Assembly (NCBI GenBank): GCA_027449805.1
Contig: DAIDKY010000007.1
Location: 1 to 19,079, forward strand
Reading direction: 5' to 3'
Source of the DNA: a bacterium
Lineage (GTDB): Bacteria > Patescibacteriota > Saccharimonadia > UBA4664
Length of the DNA stretch: 19,079 bases
Part shown: piece after piece, positions 6,210 to 12,578 of the stretch
Layout: every line of letters begins with the position of its first letter
Numbering within the stretch: position 1 is the stretch's first letter
Made by a program: the position numbers and the translations under genes
Notes under the pieces: model-generated
What the model was told of the DNA's origin: nothing
Databases searched by the model: none
Seen by the model: the letters and a program-made list of their open reading frames with translations, nothing else

Positions 6210-6541
6210 GCGTGACCGTCCATACCCGGTACCAGACCACAGCACATCTCCGCGTGCTCAATCTCTCGAGCGAGCAACGCGAACGACTAGCGGTTTCGTT
6301 GGTCGAGGCGATGAAGCGGCGGGACCCTCGGCTCAACCCCGAGATCGCCTGGGGCGATACCAGTACCCGCGATTTCATGCTCGAGGTCCGTTTCATCCTC
6401 AAGGACGATACGCACACCGATGCCGATCGTCGCGCCTGGTCGGCCGTCTCCCATGCGATCCGCCGTCTGGAGCTTGGTGATCACGTCGTCTTTCGGCGTC
6501 GCGACATCGATACCGAAGCCTTCGAGCTCGCCTCGTCCTGA
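6206..6541 (+). CDS. Orphan G+C-rich small protein, second of a coupled pair
   Basis: A 111-residue protein of no family I recognise. GGAGG at 6194-6198 lies seven bases before the ATG, and the start overlaps the preceding stop (ATGA), which is clear evidence for translation as a pair. Predicted elements are strand (TVHTRYQTTAHLRVL), helix (SSEQRERLAVSLVEAMKRR), strand pair (EIAWGDTSTRDFMLEVRFILK), helix (DADRRAWSAVSHAIRRLEL) and a short strand (HVVFRRR). The strand pair plus following helix resembles the same part of the preceding protein, so the two could be distant paralogues; this is a visual comparison only. The codons are again rich in G+C. It ends 30 bases before an intrinsic terminator, which closes the two-gene unit. 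Confidence 0.65.
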   Translation: MSVTVHTRYQTTAHLRVLNLSSEQRERLAVSLVEAMKRRDPRLNPEIAWGDTSTRDFMLEVRFILKDDTHTDADRRAWSAVSHAIRRLELGDHVVFRRRDIDTEAFELASS

Positions 6542-6573
6542 ACAACCCGCCGGAGCGTCACGCTCTGGTTACC

Positions 6574-6605
6574 AGCTACCCTCCGGGGTAGCTGTTTTCA
6601 TTTTT
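6574..6605 (+). terminator. Intrinsic terminator of the two-gene unit
   Basis: AGCTACC (6574-6580) pairs with GGTAGCT (6587-6593), loop CTCCGG, followed by GTTTTCATTTTTC-type T-rich sequence. The extended -10 for purD begins only about 10 bases further on. Confidence 0.8.
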
Positions 6606-6612
6606 CATTAAC

Positions 6613-6621
6613 TGATATTAT
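6613..6621 (+). promoter_or_regulatory. Extended -10 promoter of purD
   Basis: TGA (6613-6615) plus TATTAT (6616-6621). Exactly six bases separate the hexamer from the purD ATG at 6628, so the mRNA should begin at the start codon. Confidence 0.6.
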
Positions 6622-6627
6622 GGCTCT

Positions 6628-7905
6628 ATGAAAGTCATGGTTATCGGTAGCGGTGGTCGCGAACATGCCCTGGCTTGGAAGCTCGCCCAATCCAAGCGTC
6701 TTACAAAGCTGTATGTTGCACCAGGTAATGCGGGGACTGCCGAAATCGCCGAGAATGTGGCCATTGGAGCGACCGATCTCGAAGGTCAGTTAGCTTTTGC
6801 CCTAAAGGAGAAGATCGATTTTACGATCGTTACACCGGACGACCCGCTGGCATTGGGTATGGTCGATCTCTTTCAAGCCAACGGATTAAAGGCTTTCGGC
6901 CCTACTAAGGCGGCGGCCCAAATTGAAGCTTCGAAGATCTTTGCCAAAGAGATTATGGAGAAGAGAGGCATACCTACTGCCGAGTACCGTAGTTTTGATT
7001 CATTCGATGAGGCCAAAGCCTATGTTGATACTCTAGCCTTTCCGGTCTTTATCAAGGCTAGCGGCTTAGCTCAGGGCAAAGGAGCCGTGGCATGCGCCGA
7101 CGTCGCCGAAGCAGAACAGACGTTACGAGGAATGATGATCGACAAGGATTTTGGTGAGGCGGGGGAGTCGGTCGTAATCGAAACTTTCCTGGACGGACCG
7201 GAGATCTCGCTTCATGCTCTTTCCGATGGCAATAACTATCTCATGTTACCGTCGTCGCAAGATAACAAACCCGTCTACGACGGCGGCAAAGGCCCCAACA
7301 CTGGCGGTATGGGCACGGTTGCGCCGTTGCCGGGGGTCGATCAGCATCAGGTCGATGAGCTAGGCAAGCTGGTCGTAGCTCCGTTGCTCGATGAGCTGTC
7401 CAAGATGGGTACTCCATTTGCCGGACTGCTTTATCCGGGGCTCAAATTGACGAGCAACGGGGCTAAGGTTATTGAGTATAATGCCCGTTTCGGCGATCCG
7501 GAAACGCAAGCCTATATGCGCTTGCTAGATAGTGATATTCTCGAGCTTCTTCTTGCTTGCACCGACGCTAAATTGGCAACGATGAAGCCGATCTGGCGCA
7601 AGGAAACCTATGTCGTAAACGTTGCGCTTGCCTCCGGGGGATACCCGGGGAGTTATTCCAAAGGCGCCGTTATAACGGGTATAGATGAGGCGGCTAAGCT
7701 CGATGATGTGGTTATCTTTCACGCGGGGACTAAACTCGTCGACGGACAGTGTACGACCAATGGCGGCCGAGTTCTCTATGTCTCCGCTACGGGTAGTTCG
7801 ATCGAGGAGGCTCGCGCCAAGGCCTACGCCGGCGTCAGCCTGATTAGCTTCGAGGGGATGCATTATCGCCATGATATCGGACAAGAGACCAAAAATAATG
7901 GCTAG
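6628..7905 (+). CDS. purD: Phosphoribosylamine-glycine ligase (GAR synthetase)
   Basis: PurD joins glycine to 5-phosphoribosylamine using ATP, the second step of de novo purine synthesis, in the cytoplasm. The 425-residue length is normal. The N-terminal domain begins MKVMVIGSGGREHALAWKL, the PurD dinucleotide-like loop. The ATP-grasp part shows PVFIKASGLAQGKGA, the loop DGGKGPNTGGMG (218-229) and EYNARFGDPETQ (283-294) with its Mg-binding Glu/Asn. One segment reads TPDDPLALG where many PurDs have GPEAPL; I have seen the TPDDPL form in other lineages and do not read it as a defect. No other purine gene is in the window and the next gene is pyrB, with an 8-base overlap. Whether the rest of the pathway exists in this genome is therefore open; in Saccharibacteria it is commonly missing. 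Confidence 0.95.
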   Translation: MKVMVIGSGGREHALAWKLAQSKRLTKLYVAPGNAGTAEIAENVAIGATDLEGQLAFALKEKIDFTIVTPDDPLALGMVDLFQANGLKAFGPTKAAAQIEASKIFAKEIMEKRGIPTAEYRSFDSFDEAKAYVDTLAFPVFIKASGLAQGKGAVACADVAEAEQTLRGMMIDKDFGEAGESVVIETFLDGPEISLHALSDGNNYLMLPSSQDNKPVYDGGKGPNTGGMGTVAPLPGVDQHQVDELGKLVVAPLLDELSKMGTPFAGLLYPGLKLTSNGAKVIEYNARFGDPETQAYMRLLDSDILELLLACTDAKLATMKPIWRKETYVVNVALASGGYPGSYSKGAVITGIDEAAKLDDVVIFHAGTKLVDGQCTTNGGRVLYVSATGSSIEEARAKAYAGVSLISFEGMHYRHDIGQETKNNG

Positions 7906-8848
7906 AGTCGAGCAGACAATCGCCCATCGCCACGTTCTAGCGTCGCAGCAGTTTGACCCCAGATTGATCCAACGTCTGTTTGTTCGTGCAGAGGAGTTGC
8001 AACTCACCTTGGATGATCCTCGTAAGCACCAGAAACTTGGGAACCTGTTAGCGGGACGGTTAATGTTTACGATTTTTTATGAGCCGTCGACGCGTACTCG
8101 TATTTCGTTTGCAGCGGCTGGACAGCATCTCGGCATGCAGGTCATTGCGACCGAGAACGCACGCGAGTTCTCCTCGGCGGCCAAGGGCGAGACGATCGAG
8201 GATACGATTAGGGTGCTTTGTCAGTATCGACCCGACGTCATCGTGCTGCGTCATCATGAGACAGGCGCCGCCGAGCGAGCCGCCAAGGTCAGTACGGTAC
8301 CGATTCTTAATGCCGGCGACGGAACGGGTCAGCATCCTACCCAAGCCTTGCTTGATCTCTACACCATTCAGCAGGAGGCTGGCAGGCTTGATAATCTTAA
8401 GGTCGTTATAGGCGGCGATTTGGCTCACGGCCGGACGGCGCGCTCCTTGGTTTATCTATTAGCAAAATTCCCCTCTAACGAGATTATCTTTACCTCTCCG
8501 GAGAGTCTTAAGATGAATCGCGATATCATTAGATACCTCAAGCGTCGTGGTATGAGCTACAGCGAAACGGCAGACTATCGGACGGCCCTAAAGGATGCCG
8601 ACGTGGTCTACTGGACACGTATCCAGAAGGAACGCTTTGAGGGTGCCGGCACCATCGAACCCTTTGTCATTGGCGCGGGCGAGCTGAAGTTGATGAAGAA
8701 GGACGCCGTCCTGCTGCATCCGCTACCGCGAGTCGATGAGATCACAACCGAGGTTGACAACGATCCTCGCTCGGCCTATTTCCGCCAGGCCGGCAACGGT
8801 ATGTTTATCCGTATGGCATTGATCGAGTGGACGTTGGGTTTGCTTTAG
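7898..8848 (+). CDS. pyrB: Aspartate carbamoyltransferase, catalytic subunit
   Basis: PyrB makes N-carbamoyl-L-aspartate from carbamoyl phosphate and aspartate, the first committed step of UMP synthesis. In the 316-residue form the carbamoyl phosphate site FYEPSTRTR is at 60-68, the mobile loop SSAAKGET at 92-99 (with Lys97), HPTQALLDLYTI at 146-157 and the aspartate loop HPLPR at 274-278. All catalytic motifs are intact. I chose the ATG at 7898, which overlaps the purD stop (ATGGCTAG). An earlier in-frame ATG at 7871 would add nine residues inside purD. No pyrI regulatory gene and no dihydroorotase-like fusion is present, so the enzyme is probably an unregulated homotrimer. It is co-transcribed with purD; pyrE follows after 36 bases with its own -10. 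Confidence 0.96.
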   Translation: MARVEQTIAHRHVLASQQFDPRLIQRLFVRAEELQLTLDDPRKHQKLGNLLAGRLMFTIFYEPSTRTRISFAAAGQHLGMQVIATENAREFSSAAKGETIEDTIRVLCQYRPDVIVLRHHETGAAERAAKVSTVPILNAGDGTGQHPTQALLDLYTIQQEAGRLDNLKVVIGGDLAHGRTARSLVYLLAKFPSNEIIFTSPESLKMNRDIIRYLKRRGMSYSETADYRTALKDADVVYWTRIQKERFEGAGTIEPFVIGAGELKLMKKDAVLLHPLPRVDEITTEVDNDPRSAYFRQAGNGMFIRMALIEWTLGLL

Positions 8849-8850
8849 AG

Positions 8851-8859
8851 TGCTATAAT
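8851..8859 (+). promoter_or_regulatory. Extended -10 promoter of pyrE
   Basis: TGC plus consensus TATAAT (8854-8859) in the short pyrB-pyrE gap. The predicted start near 8866 gives a leader of about 19 nt holding GAGGG, a usable ribosome-binding site seven bases before the ATG. Confidence 0.6.
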
Positions 8860-8884
8860 ACGAGAAATTAATGAGGGTATCTAG

Positions 8885-9526
8885 ATGTCAAAAGCCGAGG
8901 AAGTTGCACAGATCTTACTTAATATAAAGGCTGTTACGCTTCGACCACAGGAGCCCTATCGATTTACGAGCGGCATTTTAAGCCCAATCTATACAGACTG
9001 CCGAATGCTTATCTCGTTTCCAAAAGAACGCCGACGTGTCATTGAGCTCATGTCTACCTTGATTGATGATCAGAATTTACCTGAGGTTATCTGTGGTACG
9101 GCTACTGCTGGCATCCCTCATGCTGCGTGGTTGGCCGAACGCTTGGATCTTCCGATGGTGTACGCTCGTAGCAAGGCCAAAGAGCATGGTAAGCAGGCTC
9201 AGATTGAAGGCGACCTTCATGCTGGCCAGAAGGTCATTGTAGTCGAGGATCTGATTAGCACCGGCGGCAGCTCGATTGAGACAGTTGAAACCGTTCGTGC
9301 TAACGGTGCCTCGGCAGACATTATCTTTGCCGTATTTACTTATGAGTTGGCACAATCAAAAGCAAACTTTGAGGCAGCCGGAGTCGAACTTAGAGCTCTG
9401 ACCAACTTTACTACCTTGGTTGACGTGGCGATCAAAGACAGTCACATCGAAGCAAAGGACCGTGATCTTGTATTAGCTTGGCAGAAGGACTCAAAGGTTT
9501 GGGGCGACGCCCACGGTTTTAAATAG
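8885..9526 (+). CDS. pyrE: Orotate phosphoribosyltransferase
   Basis: PyrE joins orotate to PRPP to give orotidine 5'-phosphate, the fifth step of UMP synthesis. The 213-residue length is typical. The type I phosphoribosyltransferase PRPP-binding motif is VIVVEDLISTGGSS (117-130). The N-terminal FTSGILSPIYTDCR (27-40) corresponds to the orotate-binding region, and YARSKAKEHGKQ (93-104) is the flexible catalytic loop with its Lys and His residues. The start has GAGGG at a good distance. The 3' end overlaps the convergent pyrF end: the pyrE TAG is at 9524-9526 and the pyrF TAA at 9521-9519. Confidence 0.96.
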   Translation: MSKAEEVAQILLNIKAVTLRPQEPYRFTSGILSPIYTDCRMLISFPKERRRVIELMSTLIDDQNLPEVICGTATAGIPHAAWLAERLDLPMVYARSKAKEHGKQAQIEGDLHAGQKVIVVEDLISTGGSSIETVETVRANGASADIIFAVFTYELAQSKANFEAAGVELRALTNFTTLVDVAIKDSHIEAKDRDLVLAWQKDSKVWGDAHGFK

Positions 9527-10355
9527 GAATCACTTTACGGTAATCGTTTATTTGGGTCTGGAGTTTAAGCGTCTCTTCACGAGCTCGTTCGGCAAAGTCA
9601 GTCTCGTTGCTGGCAAAGATAATGGCGCGTGATGAGTTGATGATGAGGCCGCGCTTATCACCGCCTATGCCGGCCTTCATGACTGCCTTGATGTCGCCAC
9701 CTTGGGCGCCGATACCGGGAACTAGGATTGGCATCTTGGGCCCGACGATAGTACGGATCTCGGCCAGCTCGTCCGGGTAGGTGGCGCCGACCACGATAAG
9801 GCAATTGTCGTTGGCGTTCCAATCATTCGCAACATGCGTCGCTACGGTTTGGTAGAGGGTCTTGCCGTCGATCTTGAGATCTTGGAACTCCCCGGCGCCG
9901 GGGTTCGAGGTTCGACAAAGAATAACGATACCCTTATCGGCTTTGGCAAGAAATGGCGCAAGTGATTCTTGCCCAAGATAAGGATGGAGGGTAATAGCAT
10001 CAGCCTGTAGGTAGTCGAAGGCGAAATCTATATAACCATCATTAGTGTTGCCGATATCTCCACGTTTGGCGTCGAGAATAATCGGTACCTCGGGGTAGGT
10101 GGCAGTAAGGTAATCACAGGTTTGCTTGAGCTGCTCGATGCCTGAAGCACCGAGCGACTCATAAAACGCGGTATTGGGCTTGTAAGCGCAGACGAGATCG
10201 TGAGTTGCATCAATTATGGCTTTGTTAAAGCTAAATATTGGAGTTGGGTCGTCTTTTAAGTGGGCCGGAAGCTTGGACAGCGCGCTATCGAGGCCGAGAC
10301 AGACTAGCGTATCGTTGCGCTCAACGGCTTTATTTAGTTTGGCGATAAAGTTCAT
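9519..10355 (-). CDS. pyrF: Orotidine 5'-phosphate decarboxylase, type 2
   Basis: PyrF removes CO2 from OMP to form UMP, the last step of the pathway. The 278 residues and the motif DAKRGDIGNT (95-104, with the catalytic Asp-Lys pair) place it in the longer type 2 subfamily known from mycobacteria and myxobacteria, not in the E. coli-like type. FSFNKAIIDAT and AYKPNTAFYESLG near the N-terminus, and ILVPGIGAQGGD towards the C-terminus (phosphate binding), fit this group. The gene runs against pyrE and pyrD. Its ATG is 37 bases from the divergent pyrD start, so the promoters must overlap. No Shine-Dalgarno sequence is seen; the bases before the ATG are GGCTCCCCTAACCC. A minus-strand -10 may be TATCAT (10379-10374) or TAGAAT (10385-10380), but neither has the TGN extension. 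Confidence 0.95.
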   Translation of the reverse strand: MNFIAKLNKAVERNDTLVCLGLDSALSKLPAHLKDDPTPIFSFNKAIIDATHDLVCAYKPNTAFYESLGASGIEQLKQTCDYLTATYPEVPIILDAKRGDIGNTNDGYIDFAFDYLQADAITLHPYLGQESLAPFLAKADKGIVILCRTSNPGAGEFQDLKIDGKTLYQTVATHVANDWNANDNCLIVVGATYPDELAEIRTIVGPKMPILVPGIGAQGGDIKAVMKAGIGGDKRGLIINSSRAIIFASNETDFAERAREETLKLQTQINDYRKVIPI

Positions 10356-10374
10356 GGGTTAGGGGAGCCGTTTA

Positions 10375-10383
10375 TGATATTCT
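10375..10383 (+). promoter_or_regulatory. Extended -10 promoter of pyrD
   Basis: TGA (10375-10377) plus TATTCT (10378-10383), nine bases before the pyrD ATG. It overlaps the possible minus-strand -10 of pyrF, so the two genes may compete for polymerase. Confidence 0.5.
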
Positions 10384-10392
10384 AAGATTACC

Positions 10393-11484
10393 ATGAGCAC
10401 TACCACCCAACAACCAATCTACGATCCGGCCAAGACTTACGATGACAACTTTGACCAAGGACCTTTCGGGGCATTTCATAACCCCGAGGCGTACCAGAAT
10501 AAGGGCGAACCGCAGTATCGTTTCCTGGGCTATCCAGTCTATGAGCCATTCGGAATGCCAGCCGGCCCGCTCCTAAACAGCAAGTATGTGAATGCGGCTC
10601 TAGACAAAGGCTTCGACGTTGTTTGCTATAAGACTCAGCGCAGCAGCACTTTTGGCTGCAACGAGTTTCCCAACGTTCTCTATGTCGATGTCGATGGAGA
10701 CTTAACGCTCGAGAAGGCCTCCAAGCCGCTGGTCGGGAAGACACAGGCGTCGACCGATGGCAGCCCGCTGACAATTACCAACTCATTCGGCAACCCGTCG
10801 CGCGGACCCGAATTTTGGGTTGATGACCTCAAGAAAGCGGTCGCGCACGCAGGCAAGGGCCAGCTCGTCATGATGAGTGTGGTCGGTACGATCAAGCCGG
10901 GGTTTAGCCATGATGATTACTACGATGACTTTGCCGCCACCGCCAAGTTGGCTGTCGATGCGGGAGTTAAGGCCATCGAGCTAAACCTGTCGTGCCCTAA
11001 TGTCGCAAACGAGGGAATTCTCTGTTACACGCCCAATGCCGTACGCGAGATCTGCCGTCGGACCAAGGAGGCGGTTGGTGATATCCCGGTCGTCGCCAAG
11101 GTGGGTTACTTCTCCAAAGACCAGGAAGATCTCTTAACCAAGGTCGTAACCGAGATGGGCCCCTACGTGGCTGCGATATCGGCCATCAACACGATTCCCG
11201 CACCAGTTGTCGATGCCAACGGCGAGCAGGCATTACCGGGGCAGAATCGACTCTCGAGCGGTATGTGCGGCGCCAGTATTAAGTGGGCCGGTCTGGATAT
11301 GGTTAAACGCCTGTCGGCTCTACGTAAGAAATTAAGTCTTAATTACGAGATCATCGGTGTGGGCGGGGTAATGTCGGTCGCCGACTACCGGGACTATCGC
11401 CAGGCGGGTGCCGATGCGGTGCAGTCGGCAACCGGTGCGATGTGGAATCCCGAACTAGCCATTGAGATTAAAGCCTCGGTCTAA
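10393..11484 (+). CDS. pyrD: Dihydroorotate dehydrogenase, class 1-like
   Basis: PyrD oxidises dihydroorotate to orotate with FMN. The key loop reads ELNLSCPNV, with Cys201 where class 1 enzymes have the catalytic cysteine; class 2 (quinone-linked, membrane) enzymes have serine. EPFGMPAGPLLNS, the FMN-binding KTQRS region, AKVGYF and the C-terminal IGVGGVMSVADYRDYRQAGADAVQSATG (phosphate binding) are all present. At 363 residues it is longer than the compact class 1A enzymes; the extra length includes an N-terminal stretch of about 45 residues. No pyrK is adjacent, so electrons may pass to fumarate or to an unlinked partner; the acceptor cannot be decided here. There is no Shine-Dalgarno sequence, and the ATG is nine bases from the -10. 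The stop overlaps that of convergent pyrC by a few bases. Confidence 0.93.
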   Translation: MSTTTQQPIYDPAKTYDDNFDQGPFGAFHNPEAYQNKGEPQYRFLGYPVYEPFGMPAGPLLNSKYVNAALDKGFDVVCYKTQRSSTFGCNEFPNVLYVDVDGDLTLEKASKPLVGKTQASTDGSPLTITNSFGNPSRGPEFWVDDLKKAVAHAGKGQLVMMSVVGTIKPGFSHDDYYDDFAATAKLAVDAGVKAIELNLSCPNVANEGILCYTPNAVREICRRTKEAVGDIPVVAKVGYFSKDQEDLLTKVVTEMGPYVAAISAINTIPAPVVDANGEQALPGQNRLSSGMCGASIKWAGLDMVKRLSALRKKLSLNYEIIGVGGVMSVADYRDYRQAGADAVQSATGAMWNPELAIEIKASV

Positions 11485-12527
11485 ATAACTCGGCCGCTGC
11501 CAGGCTGGGCCATAATCTTGCCGTCGCGATAGACGACCTTGCCCCGCAAGGTAACCGTCTTTACACGCCCATAGCCGGTACGTCCTGCAAATGGCGTCCA
11601 ACCGCATTTAGTCTGTAGATTGTCGTTGGTGATTTTAAACTCGACCGGATCAACTTCTATAAAGGTTGTTGAGTCGGGCGTGAGGCCTAGGATACGGCGC
11701 GGGTTATCAGCACACTTGGCGATAATATCATTGCGGCTCAGTCGTCCTTCGCGCTCGGCCTGGAGTAGAAGCGGCAAGGTTGTTTCGAGCCCGGGTACCC
11801 CGAAGGCGCCTTCATCTTTCTCGGCGTGGGTATGAGGCGCGTGGTCTGACTCAATAACATCGACCCGATCCAGATTATCCCAGAGGTAGTCTAGGTCAGC
11901 TTGCGGTTTAAGAGCCGGCTTCATGCGTCCATAGTTGCCCAGTTGCTGCTCATCGGCTTCTCTTAGAAAGAGGTGATGAGGCGTGACCCCGCAGGTTACC
12001 GGAAGTCCCGCTTCTTTGGCACGGATAATCGGTTCAAGCTCGGCGCGACATGAGACGTGGCAGATGTGGGTCTTCTGGCCGGTCTCGGCAGTGACCTTAA
12101 GGACGGTTTCAATAACATCGGCTTCGGCGTGGACAAGGATTGGTTTAGGGCTGTCCCAAGCCATAAATATCTTGGTCAGCGACTCCGGGCTAAGCAGATA
12201 GTTGCCGGTAGTGACGTTGAGATATAGCTTGAGCCCGCTTACACGATCTTTGACCTTATCGAATTGATCCAAATTGTCTCCCAATGAACCGAAATGGAAG
12301 CCGACGTCGCAGACGATCTGGCGTTTGGCGCTGGCAACCTTGTTATCGAGAGCCTGTACGGATACGATCGGCTCCTGATTATTGGGCATATCGAATATAT
12401 CGGTGAAACCGCCGGCCAGTGCGGCCGAGGTACCGCTTAAGAAGTCCTCTTTGTGAGTTTGGCCTGGGTCGCGCAAGTGGACGTGCAGATCGACCAGGCC
12501 GGGCAGGGTGATTGTTGAATTAGACAT
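11481..12527 (-). CDS. pyrC: Dihydroorotase (CAD-like amidohydrolase)
   Basis: PyrC cyclises N-carbamoylaspartate to dihydroorotate. Counting from the ATG at 12533, the metal ligands are HVH (17-19, in DLHVHLRDPG), the carboxylated bridging Lys102 (SGLKLYLN), His135 (ILVHAEAD), His159 (ICHVS) and Asp230 (ESDHAPHT). The GLKLYLN form and the short N-terminus resemble the dihydroorotase domain of eukaryotic CAD. All catalytic residues are present, so it should be active. I prefer the second ATG at 12527, six bases after the -10 hexamer, because the first ATG (12533) directly abuts it; the difference is two residues (MS). The gene is divergent from the glycosidase gene and its tail overlaps pyrD by four bases. 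Confidence 0.95.
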   Translation of the reverse strand: MSNSTITLPGLVDLHVHLRDPGQTHKEDFLSGTSAALAGGFTDIFDMPNNQEPIVSVQALDNKVASAKRQIVCDVGFHFGSLGDNLDQFDKVKDRVSGLKLYLNVTTGNYLLSPESLTKIFMAWDSPKPILVHAEADVIETVLKVTAETGQKTHICHVSCRAELEPIIRAKEAGLPVTCGVTPHHLFLREADEQQLGNYGRMKPALKPQADLDYLWDNLDRVDVIESDHAPHTHAEKDEGAFGVPGLETTLPLLLQAEREGRLSRNDIIAKCADNPRRILGLTPDSTTFIEVDPVEFKITNDNLQTKCGWTPFAGRTGYGRVKTVTLRGKVVYRDGKIMAQPGSGRVI

Positions 12528-12533
12528 AGACAT

Positions 12534-12542
12534 ATTGTACCA
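12534..12542 (-). promoter_or_regulatory. Extended -10 promoter of pyrC
   Basis: On the minus strand this reads TGG-TACAAT, and the hexamer touches the first ATG of pyrC. Transcription would begin near 12527, at the second ATG. Confidence 0.6.
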
Positions 12543-12559
12543 GTATTAAACTCCCGCTC

Positions 12560-12568
12560 TGCTATAAT
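12560..12568 (+). promoter_or_regulatory. Extended -10 promoter of the glycosidase gene
   Basis: TGC-TATAAT with the consensus hexamer at 12563-12568. Ten bases lie between the hexamer and the ATG at 12579, so the leader is only a few bases. Confidence 0.65.
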
Positions 12569-12578
12569 TCGACCCATA

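Noticed and set aside
7525..8007. 160-codon minus-strand frame across the purD-pyrB junction
   Set aside because: Both sense genes are certain and overlap in this interval; there is no ribosome-binding site or conserved motif on the minus strand.
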